From NCBI GenBank assembly GCA_039881145.1, contig JAYKKI010000015.1, positions 29,178,001-29,242,000 of the forward strand: a DNA stretch of 64,000 nt, read 5' to 3'. Below are positions 1 through 11,470 of this stretch, piece by piece (the first letter of the stretch is position 1; each line of letters begins with the position of its first letter). The stretch comes from Druceiella hillmani. Its lineage: Eukaryota > Arthropoda > Insecta > Lepidoptera > Hepialidae. A program made the translations under genes and the position numbers. A model generated the notes under the pieces. It saw only the letters and a program-made list of their open reading frames with translations. It was not told the origin of the DNA and ran no database searches.

Positions 1-1267
1 ATGTATTGGCAGGGAACTGATATTTGCATGAAAGGCGAAGTTAGATGAAACCAATGAAGAAATGAGGGGATTTAGTCCCTCCAGAACAAAGGAACTTAAA
101 GTAGTGTTCGCAAATGACACAGAAAATTAATTAAATGTTGTATTTAAAAATAATTATCCGAGAGAAAATTAATTTTAATCTTCAAAAAAACATAATGGCT
201 TATTCATAAAAAAGGCTCAGAGCTGGAATGCGGTATGAAACATCTATTGATCACTTAATATATACACTTTTGAAACCTTAGAGAAGATATAAAAGAGTCA
301 GGATTTAAGAAGCAGCCTTATAAGATTTGGGATTTTTATGAAACTCATTTTGTACAGATTTGACACTTGACCTTATTATGAGAGACTATATCTCGTCATG
401 TTATCTTTAGACAAGAAGAAAATTGTGCTTTCTATTTCTTTAAATTTCTAATTAACATTGAACATGGAGTGATTTGTTACCCCAAATCATTTATTTAAAA
501 ATACATTTTTATTGAAATTGACAACACATCCAGGTAAATACTAGATAAACTTTATAAAGAGCACTTTAATGAATAGAACATGTTGAAAATATATTAACTA
601 TTTTCAAGTTCTTTTAATAATTGTAAGACTTCATTTTGGAAGAGACCAAGATAAATAGACAAAGTTTTTCTCTAGTAAATTGTATAGTATATTTGAAAAA
701 TGGTATAAATGAAGCTAAGCACCAATGACAAATTCACTTTTTTTCTTTTTTAAATGAAAGAATACACGTTAAAAATCATTTCTTTATAATTTTAATTCAT
801 TCATTTCTTCATCATTTCAATAAAAAAAAAATCGATTTCAAAATTGCCCTTAATAAACCATGTAACAAATACAAGCGACGTTAATGCATTTTGCCGGTTC
901 AAAATTAAATCACACTTTTCAAGTAAACTTATTTCATTCGCTTAGTATAATGAAATTAATGAGCAATAAACCTACAGTCACAAGCAAACGTTTGGTGCTA
1001 CGCTATATCCAAAAGGTTCTAGAAGAAATAACAGGCAAATAAAATAGATTACACCCCGATGCGTCATCGAACATACGCAATATTTATTCATTTTTAAAAC
1101 TACATCTGCGTTTATTGACAATTTCAATAATATTTTAGCAATATGTATAATCATTTTTTAAAGAAAAAGAGTCTCCCTTTATTGTTAAAATGGAACAATC
1201 TTGTCAAATAGGCATATCAAAATACATCATTTGTTTACAATTTAAGGAAAGAATTGATGTAACTTAC
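1..1267. other. Non-coding, AT-rich stretch
   Basis: No reading frame resembling a known family was found on either strand. The stretch holds simple A/T runs and nothing that looks like an RNA gene. If the exon at 1268-1323 is real, this is the start of its first intron. Confidence 0.5.
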
Positions 1268-1323
1268 CATTCTCCAGCATGAATCAGAACACCATGATCG
1301 GCATGGGCCGTGTTTAATGACAT
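1268..1323 (-). CDS. Possible first coding exon of an unidentified host gene
   Basis: On the minus strand an ATG in a good context (GAAAATG) opens 18 codons, reading MSLNTAHADHGVLIHAGE, and runs directly into a strong splice donor (GTAAGTTA) with two bases of the next codon left over. The GC content is clearly above the flanks. A short 5' coding exon followed by a near-consensus donor is what a split host gene looks like. No following exon could be joined: the best acceptor inside the window, near 1035, would create a stop in this frame, so any continuation would lie beyond the left edge. I do not recognise the peptide. It could equally be a chance ORF next to a chance donor. Confidence 0.35.
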
Positions 1324-1782
1324 TTTCAACAAATATTATTACTGAAAAAGTGTTGAAGGTATAATTTTAATCCGATAGTTATGAATTAAATGAGACTGTC
1401 AAATCAAAAACACGTCATTGACAGTTTCGTTTCACCAGAAAATGATAAACAAGAAGTGGATGTATGTAAAAAAATTGTCTGTGATTTGTATATTATTGTT
1501 ATTGTATCTACAAAAATAAGATAATTCATGATAATACGACTAGTCTAATAAGATGACCAATCAAAATATTTCTTTCACCTACATATTTCTTCTAGTTAAT
1601 ACCAGTGAACAACGACCAATAGTGCATATCAGCTGCTGCAAACATTGTTTTCGGAAAAATTAGTAACAAAGTACATATATTTTAGCTCAGAAGTTTCAAC
1701 TGATTACAGATTTTTTTAAGTATTCGTAATAATGAAATGTAATATTTTGAGTTTTGAGAATTATTATATTTTCTTTAAAAAG

Positions 1783-2210
1783 TCAGAGATTCGTTGTATG
1801 GAGTAACAATTGTGGGCGGACGTAGCGACTGAACAACTGAAGATGCTCCTTGTATCTGCCAAGTGACTTGTCAACGAATAGTTCAAGATCATCTATTGTC
1901 GAACTCTTCGCAATGTCGCTTACGATGAGCCGGCTGCGAGCATGGGCTAGTAATTTGTTCAGCGACAGAAGGCGTAATGTCTTGTCAGCGACAGAAGGCA
2001 TAAGTTAGCCGGGCCGCTGGTTGCTCAGTACCATGTCGAATATTAATTATTTGAAAACTAAGGCGAGACGGTTCTTGCGTACGCCTCTTGTCATCTTGAA
2101 TTTTCCTCAGGATGTGGTTGATTTGTTCGATATCCAGATTTTCTAGTTTTGTGATGGTCATTAGAGCCAGTTGCGGCAAACTTTTGTTTGAAACACTGGT
2201 TACTGTCTCA
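1783..2210 (-). pseudogene. Degraded unassigned coding relic
   Basis: Two overlapping minus-strand frames (2179-1985 and 2001-1783) are free of stops, richer in GC than the surroundings, and carry fragments such as KLENLDIEQINHILRKIQDD and STIDDLELFVDKSLGRYKEH. The frames overlap around a short direct repeat (GCGACAGAAGGC twice, near 1960-2000), which probably shifted the frame. The composition and the charged, leucine-rich helices would suit the N-terminus of a retroelement polyprotein, but no diagnostic motif (zinc knuckle, protease, reverse transcriptase) is present. I did not recognise the family. Confidence 0.3.
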
Positions 2211-2550
2211 AAACAATCGAATCACAAGCGTGGTTAGTCTCTTCAGAATGGTGGTATCCTTGTGAATCGCGATGCCGTTAACAGGGCCATGGTGTAGATT
2301 AGTAGCCGGGTAGACATTATCTTCGGATGATGTTCTTAACGAGATTGTGTCCTCGAATAAAGATTTGTCCTCCTGATGGTGTTCTTAATGCAGAGTTACC
2401 ACTGAAACGAGTGCTAAAGCGATTACTTGACTTTAAAAAATACGATGTAAGATGCCTAACCCCAGATAATTTATAGCTATATATTGTGCCCTGCTCGTCC
2501 AGTGATACATAGTGCTTTTGGCCTGAGTAAGTGAATAGTCTTTTATACTC

Positions 2551-2931
2551 CTATCTCTGTAATACCATATTTGGTTGACGACATGATATTATCACCATGA
2601 TGTTTACATAATTTACTACGTAACCGTTAACTACGATTTCTTCTGCAGTGAACACGATGCAATAGCGTAGCAAGAGCCAGCCAGATAATTGAATGACTTT
2701 GATACTTGTGACATGCATTTTTATATTCAGCAATATGATACGAAGACAAAGACAGCGACACAAGATAGAGCGTTGCGACAGATATGGACAACCCATGAAC
2801 GAACATAGCATGATGCGAACGGCTCCGTGAACCCCGCCGCAAGTCTGTAAATAGACCCGCGCTGAGCCCATTCTTTCCTTTCTGCTGCTTATTGCTGTAC
2901 CACGTGGACGAAACGTAGCTCCTGCGCTCAT
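2551..2931 (-). other. Unassigned 126-codon ORF
   Basis: An ATG-started minus-strand frame of 126 codons runs through the most GC-rich part of the first 5 kb. The translation mixes basic, Cys-rich and hydrophobic stretches and matches no family I know. A second frame (2842-2627) is open across the same DNA, which argues that base composition rather than selection keeps both open. It may be a retroelement LTR or 5' region in the same orientation as the relic at 1783-2210. Confidence 0.2.
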
Positions 2932-2934
2932 TGC

Positions 2935-4514
2935 TTAGTCACTCTGGTCGAAATATTTCTCTAAAAAAGTGTTGCTTATTTAGAAATACGTTTAATTAGT
3001 CAAATTTCTTAAATTATTTTCACATTGCAAGTCAAATTTCTTAAATGATTTCGAATCCTTCTAGAAAAGATTTATTAAGATATTTTGAAAAGAATTGCTC
3101 CGCCAGTTCTCTTTAAAATCTCTTAATAGCTCTGAATAACTTTTTTAAAATAATCAACACTTTTTTAGAGTTTTTCGGAGAAAATAAGACTTCTCAAATT
3201 TTTATTCTTAGTTCTGAAAAAAATATGCCGTGCTGACTTCGTCCTCGTAGAATTGTATCGAGTTCTATTATTTCACTCTCGTCATAGACATTGTCTTGTG
3301 TTAAAGAAACTATAAGCAAAACAAAGAACCCAAAGGAATATTAGGTCCTGGCTGCTTGACTCATGTGTGTCTAGTATCAGAACAGTTGGCTACGCTGCTG
3401 ACCAGTTATTTTAAATTGAATGGCCACCTTATCTGCATATATTCGATAAGAAAGTGGCTAATGATTAATTTTATTATTAAATTAAACACCCCCTACGCAA
3501 ATTTCATATAAAAAATGTAAAAAATTAGCCACCTACTTTCAAAGAAGGTTGGTATGAGAGTGTGATTGGCAATTATAAGGGCTAGTCGGGCGATATATTT
3601 TTTAAATGTATTTTACAACGGAATTAATGCTTTAGGAGCGTCACGCTCACTTCTCAGTGGAATCAATTAACTGTTTTCAATGTGGTTTTTATTTCCTTAT
3701 TCACCAAAATAATTACTAATTAACACTAAAATAAAGAATAATAGCATATAAAAATAATTATTAAAGCTCATTTCGACCAAGGTTCGAATAACTTAAAAGT
3801 GTTTTCTGAGCTCAAAATTATGTTCGTTATATTGATACCGCTCATAGTAAATTGTTGCACGCAAACTTTGGATGACATAAGCGATATTCATTATATAATT
3901 TACACCAACATATAACCTAATGGTTTTTTTTAGATTGCTTCCTTAACCTTTTTTTTCCTTGCTTACTTAAGTATTATGACTAAAAATTGTTCCGCCGGCA
4001 ACATCTAATAAATACTAACTACGTTGCAGGTAGATGACTCGAAGAATCCCGCAAATATTTTACCACTATATTCTTTACAATGATTGTGGTCGAACACTAA
4101 GAAATTCCGAATAAGATTGCCCTGACCGACAGCAACTACAGACCGTAACAACCGTGTAACTCCTGTCGCATGCGATGGAAACAATGCAGATTACAACGAT
4201 ACAATATTGTTTAATATTGTACTCATATTTATTTTACGACGAAATCAAACAAACATCTAAATACTGCTGTAAATGCCGAAAAAAGTGTTCTTAATTCTGA
4301 GGTAAGTTTACAAATTTTTATATTTTTGTTTGTCTCGGGTTCCCAGAAACGTCAAATCCATGGACATAATAACAGCGCGCTAGCACGAGCATTAGCATTT
4401 AATATGTAATGGACTGGCTGTGGTATATAAGGATGGTGACCTAAAATATTATTTTGCATTACTAGGACCTGGCTAATAGCAATTACTTTCTGATGAAGAA
4501 GAAGTGTATGGTTT
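2935..4514. other. Non-coding stretch with a short tandem repeat
   Basis: No gene was recognised. Around 2998-3050 a segment reading GTCAAATTTCTTAAAT is repeated twice in tandem with about 30-bp spacing. A short minus-strand open stretch near 3300-3230 follows an acceptor-like TTTTGCTTATAG, but it is too short to call an exon. The remainder is AT-rich single-copy-looking DNA. Confidence 0.4.
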
Positions 4515-4985
4515 TCATATGATGCATACTATGGCAGACGAATAACTTGGTGTTGAATTTAAATTAGAATTAAACCCCGCTGCCTTTATTTTGTCTCTTA
4601 AAACCAGAGGAAATTTTTTTCCACATTTTTCTAGCGATTTTTCCGAAGTATTATGACAAAAAATTGTTTCGCTGGCATGATGTAATAGTGTAATAACAGG
4701 CAGCCTTGATTTAAAGGTCTGTAAATTTTTTAAAAAGTCTCGGTGACTAAAATTATCACGTCGTAAAGAACCGCATGATTTAACTCCATTGTTTTGACGC
4801 ATCTTCAAAATTCTATACGCATCATCATATTCACATATATTTGAATAACATATGTTCCAAGTCTTGCATCTTGTAACCACAGATACGAGCCGGACTATCT
4901 TGTAGAGCAAATCGAAGTTGTCTCGCTTTTGGAAACCGGCTATGACCACCGAAAATGCGTCTGTTTCTGATACAAAGAGGTTCAC
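4515..4985 (-). pseudogene. Unassigned 156-codon ORF fragment
   Basis: This is the longest uninterrupted frame in the first 20 kb (156 codons, start apparently GTG rather than ATG), so it is probably the surviving piece of a longer coding sequence. The translation contains a leucine/valine-rich segment (FDLLYKIVRLVSVV) followed by a basic, Cys-containing region. This faintly resembles the region between RNase H and integrase of Pao/BEL retroelements, but no catalytic motif is visible and I do not assign it. The 5' continuation (4986-5100) is interrupted by stops. Confidence 0.3.
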
Positions 4986-5239
4986 CAGCTAAAAACTTAA
5001 AGTGCAAAGCGTCATTTCCAAATTTGTCGCCCGTTCCGCGATTGCGAGTTCAGCAGGCCAGATACAAGCCAAAACTAGTAACGCATCCGTTGAATGAGTA
5101 TTGTAAACTTTAGTTAAAGCCATAGCAGACTCATGCCGCTATATCAGTATGAACCACATAAATTATTGGACCCCGATACACCACTAAACCCACACCGATG
5201 GCGTATAGGCCGATATACCGATATATCGCTGTAGATATC

Positions 5240-6090
5240 AGCTTAAGGGTCGAGGAATTTAGTCACCAGTGTGTCTCGGCGAACCAGATCATGGTATGGA
5301 AAGCCACCCTCGCCCTCTCACCAATGGACCGCGCTTAAGGCATGAAGGTTCGCTTAGACTCAAAGAGTATACCCAAGTACGTAACCTGACCCCACACACC
5401 GATCCTGACCTGATCATTACTACACCATTTTCCTATCTATCTGCCGTTGAAGAGGACAGCCTTGGAGCAGAGTTTCATCAACATAGACAAAGGTCTCGCA
5501 TCCCTGAAGGGGTGTCGTGGGTATGCCATCGAACATGGCATTCCACAAGATTGAGCCGAGGCCCGAGCTCTGGGGACAGCCCCTACTTAACGTTTTCCTT
5601 ACTTCGATACCTCCATCCTGCAAAAAGACAACCCGATCAAAGAGGCAGTTACATATAATCCGGTGAAAGTCCGCTGATACTGCCCGGAACTTTATCGCAC
5701 TCAAAATGGCCGGTTACCAGGCATTATCAAAGGCGCTGGGGATATCCAAGAAAACACTGAGTACATATTTCTCTGATCACGCATCTACCCAGGACAAAGT
5801 GGTAAATATAGCATCTGTTGTGGATACTCCGGATCGAAAGCCAAAAATTTTGCTGATGGCATCGAGCACGTGGTAGAGAATTTGGAAAAATAATTTCCAG
5901 TCTTGGCATCGTATCCTGAAGAGGGCGCTGGTTTACGTCCCAAGTTCCGGTGCGGTACGCACCTTTGCGATGGATAATAAAATTGCTCTATAATCATATG
6001 GGAAAACCTTCGGTTCGATTTTTCAGCCGAGTACAACCTACGCAAAGTCATTGGAGATGAGAGTAAAATCAATATTAATCTCTCTCATGG
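5240..6090 (-). pseudogene. R1/Jockey-type LINE reverse transcriptase relic
   Basis: Read on the minus strand across three frames, the region gives consecutive reverse transcriptase blocks of the R1/Jockey superfamily. In order they are GFRSGVSTTDAIFTTLSWVD, then VFLDIPSAFDNAW (first catalytic aspartate), then KTLSRGCPQSSGLG followed by ILWN, then FVYVDETLLQG at the second catalytic site, then a thumb-region block with YLGILFESKRTFMP. The catalytic pair normally read as (A)DD is DE here, and at least four frame changes and stops are present, so the copy is dead. The stretch covers roughly 280 codons of the 400-codon core; endonuclease and ORF1 are absent. Its 5' side meets the hairpin at 6113-6178 and the RTE relic beyond. 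Confidence 0.85.
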
Positions 6091-6112
6091 GTTCTGAAAA
6101 TGTTGTAGGTAT

Positions 6113-6178
6113 GGGTAGTTGAAGGTTGGTCATGATCAGCCCGATATACGGCTGATCATGACCTACCTTCAACTACCC
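6113..6178. repeat. 29-bp-arm hairpin at the LINE/LINE junction
   Basis: Left arm 6113-6141 and right arm 6150-6178 are inverted copies matching at 28 of 29 positions, separated by 8 bases. The right arm is the downstream end of the RTE relic (the coding strand reads QQW..EG there). The left arm is therefore an inverted duplicate of that sequence, placed exactly where the RTE relic ends and the R1-type relic begins. Confidence 0.85.
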
Positions 6179-6590
6179 ACTGCTAGACATAGGCCTTTCC
6201 AAAGCGCGCCACCACAAACGGTTCTCCGCTTTCAGCATCCGCCTATTTTAGATCGTCAGTCCATCTAATTAGGGAGCATCCCTTACTGCGCTTCCAGGTT
6301 CCTGATCTCCACTTGAAAATTCGTCTACCCTATCGGTTGTCGGTTCTTCGATAAATATGACCTGTACATTGCCATTTCAGTTTGCTAATGTTACGAGCTA
6401 TGTTGACTACTTTGGTTCTCAGTTGGACTTCCACATTTCAGATTTAATCCTTCAGAGATACTCCGAGCATAGCTCTTCCAATGGTTCAGCTTCTTTGTCA
6501 AAATTGTTTCTACTTAGCTGAATAATTTGCTCAGGTATATAAGTTAAATATAACTTTAGTTAATTTCATACCAAGGTCCACTCGTCTGGA
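6150..6590 (-). pseudogene. RTE-clade LINE, C-terminal relic
   Basis: The minus strand carries the end of an RTE reverse transcriptase ORF in several frames: a block like AMLGVSLKDxIKSE, then RTKVVNIARNISKLKWQC, GHIYRRTD, RRIFKWRSG, and RWTDDLK followed by the terminal AYVQQW-like motif. That order (KLKWQ..GH, then RW.DD.K, then AYVQQW) is the hallmark of RTE elements in insects. The copy is 5'-truncated, as most LINE insertions are, and carries frameshifts and stops. The usual short-repeat tail is missing; the hairpin at 6113-6178 takes its place. Confidence 0.8.
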
Positions 6591-7210
6591 AGAATCGTTT
6601 AACCCAACCAACATCTTCGTGAACTCCTACAGTGTATTTCCCAGAATTACAAGAAATTGAGGCCTTCATAAAATAATTTTAACTGTGTTTGTACTTACGT
6701 ATTCATCATTTTTAAACTAATAAATAGTTTATAAACCCTTGATATATACAGAACACAGCAGACCCCAGTTAAAATTTGCGAACAAAAATGGTACATTCTT
6801 ATTTAGAAAATGAAACTATTATGTATCCAAATACATACGTTCAACTTTCAAGCGCAACCGGAATTTTGGTTTGCTATTTAAATTCGACTCTTTCACAGGA
6901 AAATGTTCGAAATTATGCGGTTTAGCAGACTCCAGCCATACTTTGGGAAAATGATAATAGAAACAACTAAATTATATTTTTAGTATATGTTTTCTTTTCC
7001 ATTCCATAACATATTAAACATTTGCGAACAATGCCGTAACGATTATAAATGGCTTTATATTCGAATGAATCTATAATCACTTCCTTATTTCTGACTACTT
7101 TTTGATATGTCCGAAGATACGATCAGCCGGCATAAAATAATGTCCGCACACAGGGATACAGGGAATATAATTCAACGGTCTTGACATTCCTTGGCCCGCA
7201 ATTTGTTAAT

Positions 7211-7313
7211 CAGACGGGTGCGGCTCACAAAATAAAAACAGTATAATGATTGCTATGGTTTCTTACCATAGCAACCATTGTACTGTTTTTATTTTGTGAG
7301 CCACACCCGTCTG
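7211..7313. repeat. 48-bp-arm fold-back formed from coding sequence
   Basis: Arms 7211-7258 and 7266-7313 are inverted copies identical at 45 of 48 positions around a 7-base loop. The right arm is coding sequence of the adjacent relic (minus strand: ADGCGSQNKNSTMVAM). The left arm is its inverted duplicate and marks where the gene is truncated. The two arms have begun to diverge, so the event is not an assembly artefact of very recent origin. Confidence 0.9.
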
Positions 7314-8772
7314 CAAACGTTCGCACCTTTTTTTTGTCAGTGAAATCAGTCTGTAAAAGTAAATAAAAAACAGGCGATGCAATCTCATTAGAAGACTTAG
7401 TATGGACATTTTCAGTCCACGTACATATGCGGACATTTTCTTTTCTAACTTTGTGCTTGTTTCAATCACAATAGTAAAGTAATAGCCGTCTGGAATAATA
7501 TGCAGTTTGGTCAGCAACTTTTGGTAAAAGTTGTTTTTTTTTCGGCAGTCAAATGATATTGAAAACGTGTGTTCATCATATTCCCGCAAGACTTTTTCTT
7601 CATCTTGTGATTTTTTTTATTTCATCTGAGAGCTCCGTAAATTAGAACAAACATCTACTCTTTGAAACTAATGCATATCTATGAAATCGATAAAATCCTT
7701 TTTTAATATATAATAAATATACTTATAAAATCCGTTTGCGATAAAATCCTTTCTAAAAAACAACAGCGTACTTTAACACTTTTGTGTTCTGGTTTATCTC
7801 GGTACATCTTGCCACATTTTACGAACATTTGAATCAGACGAGACATATTTTCTTACTATTGTTGCAGACCTGCAAAAGTGCGACTCGATACATCTAAAGG
7901 ACTCAATGAACGTCATCACAATTTGCTTTTTTTATAGAATTTGTATTTGAAACCCTATCACCGCCTCGATTTCCCTATGATATATTGCCGGGTAGTAAGA
8001 ATTTTTTGGATATATTACGAAGCCTATGTACACCAAAGCCGAGGATTTTTGAAAAGGCTCGTTGACAAACTCTTATTAATTTATATGGTTTGATGTATGT
8101 ACGGACATAATACTTCGTGTACGGGATTGGTTCTGCTCGATTTCCCACTTTACGTCTTCGACGTTTCGGTGTATGGACTTTCATGAATTTTAATACAAAA
8201 TTGTCGTGAAACGTTTTATTTGGTTTTGCGTAAAATGCCTGTTGACATTTTCTAATATCTTGAATATATTTATTTAAACTATTCCATTTAAAATTCTCGC
8301 CTTTCTTATGTGGGCAGCTTGTGATATATATGTCTTTTGGAGGAGTACCTGAAATTGTGTCAAGATATAAATAAATCTTATAAAGTTTAAAACATTTTAA
8401 GTGAATACTGGGGCAAATACTGAATTCAGTAAAATTACGTACAAGGGGTCGAAACTATGAATAAAAAATAACAAGAAATCCCTGGCCTAAAATTAAAAAT
8501 CGCACAATGGCAAATATATTCCAAGTTAGAGAAATCAATGGTATTGTATTTGGCAATGGAAATGGCAAAAGTTTTATTACTTATTTACTATTTTATTATT
8601 AATAATATTTTTCGAATCTATCCCGCGTGTTGCCTATTACATAAAATCGTCCAATTTCCAATACATGTGTAACTTACCTTTTACCCTTATTTATGTTGCG
8701 CTTCCATTGATCTTTATTGCGAATCCTCTTTCTTATCTTATTTCCTTGCACTGGAGTAATGTTTATTTCCAT
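7211..8772 (-). pseudogene. Two-exon gene relic of an insect multicopy family (ADGCGSQNKN motif)
   Basis: Exon 1 (8772-8678) starts with ATG and encodes a basic leader containing RKRIRNKDQWKRNINKGKR, then a consensus donor GTAAGTT. Exon 2 begins after an acceptor at 8349 and runs to 7211. It reads, across frames, FHDNFVLKFMKVHTPKRRRR, CQRAFSKILGF, ENRGGDRVS-like, SFDCRKK, YYFTIV, SSNEIASPVFYLLL and FADGCGSQNKN. Proteins with this series, including a basic N-terminus and SFDCQKN then ADGCGxQNKN, are familiar as uncharacterised multicopy insect proteins. The spaced aspartates suggest an RNase H-like fold, but that is inference. Joining the exons as drawn shifts the frame by one, and several stops occur. 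Downstream of the ADGCG motif the gene is cut off by the fold-back at 7211-7313. Confidence 0.7.
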
Positions 8773-10389
8773 TTTTCATTGTTTTCTATATTAAAATTAG
8801 GAAAATAATACCACGCGATTACACGACGCAACAAGTGGACGCCATTTAATCTTGTACATAATGCTTTGTTGTGATTGGTCAAGTCGCGATAGTGGCGCTT
8901 TTGGTACTTACCATTTTTACAGAGGCTGTTTTGCTCGTAACCTCTGAATTAAAATGTAATTTTGTATGGGATTAAAGGATTTTTACGGTATTTTATTTAT
9001 TAAAACAGTAAAGGAACGGTCGAACATTGCCATTACATAAAAAAAATGTTGTGAGCTAGAAATGGGATAGAAGCGCTTTGTCGTCTATACCCCCCATATA
9101 CAGTATGTACCATCACAAAATAGCGCCACTTCAACCACTTGTGCAATTAATAATCTGTAATCTGGTAAAATGTTATTTTTTTTTAAATTAGTCGCCTTAT
9201 TTATAAAATAATTAAAGTTTAAATTTTGTATGAAATCATAGTTATGTGTAAATTAAGACCCTGTGCGAATAGTGCCGATAGCCAGTTGGGCAACGTGTAA
9301 CATATTGTCAATTGTCAAATGTCAGATGAATTATGATTACGGAAAACGTAAAACGATTTGCGCTTAATTCGATACATTTACTTCCTTTTATAATTTATTC
9401 ATTTTCTAAGTACACATTTCATCACCAAACTACAAATTATCATATATTACAGTTTGTACATGCATACGCAATAATGAAAACTGAAACTATTTCGTTTTAG
9501 TACTTAACTAAGGTTGATTAGGGTACCGCTAACATAATCTAAGAGTTTCAGTATTATTATTGCATTCGGCGTACATTAAGATCATGTCCCATGCCCGCAC
9601 TGAAAAACGACATATTCACAAATTTAAAACGACATATTAAAAAAAGAAGCGCATTATACAATAAAACGAATAAACTGTCATTTCGAAAAAAATAAGTACC
9701 TTTTCAAAAAGATTAAAATGTTCTGATTGACTGTAGAAATTTTTCAGGACTGCCAAATTAAATAATAAATATACCACGAAAACATTTATTTTGAAATCGC
9801 AATTAAAATTAAAGTAACATCACTACTTCCTAGGGATAAATAATAATTCATCTAAATGTCAAATGAAAAAAATATCATGTTAAAAGTTTATTTAAAAAAT
9901 CAATGGTATAATTTTCAAACGGTAATCATTTTGATTTACGAATTGTAAACAACCTTGACCTTGAAGTAAAATTGACCTTGAAATTGAATCTTCTTATCAT
10001 TTTCTTTTTTAACCTTTTCTTTGTAAGACTATACAAATGAAAGGGATAGTTAGATAAGTCAAATTCACCAACGATCGCTAAGAACAGTATTTACGCAATA
10101 TTGCCACACTTTTTACGTTTATTGAAATAGTAGATACAAGTTCCGTGTTAATGACTTATGCCGATTTTTATATTTCAGAAAAAAGTAGTACGGTTTAAAA
10201 ATCTATTATGGATTGAAGTGGCACTATTTAGTGTTGGTATCATTCTTCCACTATCTGGTTGATATAAGAAATAATTAAATAAATCTTTATCACGCACTAT
10301 TTGTCAGTATGGTCTGTTGGTACCAATGAGCGTAAGGTAAAGCACATCAAGGCCCATCATTTTATCATCATCAAAGCGTTACCATTTTT
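8773..10389. other. Non-coding stretch
   Basis: No reading frame on either strand matches a known family. A GTGGCGC motif occurs twice (near 8891 and, inverted, near 9121) within otherwise AT-rich DNA; nothing else stands out. Confidence 0.4.
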
Positions 10390-11470
10390 ATCTGAAGGTG
10401 CTTTAAGCTTCAAAAACTTTTTTGACACTGCTTTTTCGCCTTTTCTACCACTTGTCTTTTAATTTTGTCAGATTCATGCATCATTTGCAAATACACGCTC
10501 GAAAAATAACCACTTCAGGGCAATGCTTCACGATTTTTAAGTCGAAGCATGTGAAATCACATACAAAACGGGACTTGATAGGATTTTTTCAAATAATTTT
10601 TCAATTAAAGTAACAATGAATTCTCTTAAATCGCTTTTGAACAGAATTCAATCTTTTTCAATACATTTGGGTTCCTTTATAATACGTTCTGCTTCAAAAC
10701 CATTGTGAATGTTTTCCGTTGTTAATACAATATTCTTCAAATCCAGATCTATAATGTTGGAAGCGAATCTAAGTATTTTTGACTTCTCAATCTTTGACAT
10801 TATTTTTTTTATTAACCCTACTATGGTAATATACCAAAATGGTGAAAGAGGTTAGCCGCTTTGAAATCGCCGTAAAAACGATTCGTAGTCTGTTGTAACA
10901 GATCTTACAGCTGCTAGTAGGGCTTTCAACAAAAGGTTTTTTATTGGGGCCTTTAATTTTGCTTTATCATGATTTTCTATTAGAGATCCATTTGTAACAA
11001 ATTAGCAAACTTTGTCGAAAATTTTGAAAACTCTTCATTGCACGGGTCATTTACAAGCCATCTTATCAATGTGAACTACTGGGTAAATCCAGTATATGGT
11101 GCTCGACAAGCAGGAGAATCTTTAACATAATCATATATGGTTTTCAAAATTTCGTAAATCTTTCTACATCCTCTCTTAACAGGGCCATTCGTGCTGCGTA
11201 AACGGCAAAATTGTAATGTCTAATAATGAAGTTTATGATTTTTCCGTGACGAATTCAGTTTCAACCATTTTGAGAAAGCTATGATTGGCGTTGGGGCCGT
11301 CCATTGAAACTTGTAACAATTTAGTTCGGTCTAGGTCTAATTCTCGGTCTAGGTCAAGTCCTTTTGACATTTTTGTGAGATTTGATTCAAAGACTCGTCA
11401 AAAGTAACAAGATAAAATTGACATTCCGCTATCTCTTTTTGTAGGCGTGAATGTGTTGAAATATGGTGTC
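10390..11470 (-). pseudogene. Relic of an insect multicopy protein family (VTFDESLNQISQKCQ)
   Basis: Reading the minus strand across frames from 11440 downwards gives ECQFYLVTFDESLNQISQ, LLQVSMDGPNANHSF, a GPVKRG..KIYEILKTIYDYVKD segment, DSPACRAPYTGFT, then farther on KIEKSKILRFASNIIDLDLK, KSPVLYVISHAS-like and a basic tail MMHESDKIKRQVVEKAKK. This series is familiar to me from repeated, uncharacterised insect proteins that look transposon-derived: an FDESLN block, then SMDGPN, then a His/Ala-rich middle, then the long C-terminus. I cannot place it in a named superfamily. Stops and frameshifts occur every 30-60 codons. The N-terminal quarter before FDESLN is not recognisable. Confidence 0.6.

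Noticed and set aside
2523..2547. TATAAAA with a downstream TCAG on the minus strand, a possible core promoter for the 1.8-2.2 kb ORFs
   Set aside because: The spacing from TATA to the presumed start is only about 23 bases, shorter than usual, and the downstream ORFs are decayed. Not called.
2527..2933. Possible minus-strand LTR beginning TGAG and ending CTCA
   Set aside because: No second LTR, no TGG primer-binding site at the border and no target duplication. The short inverted ends can be chance.
5269..5658. 129-codon plus-strand ORF
   Set aside because: It is the shadow of the R1-type reverse transcriptase on the minus strand, which accounts for the conserved blocks.
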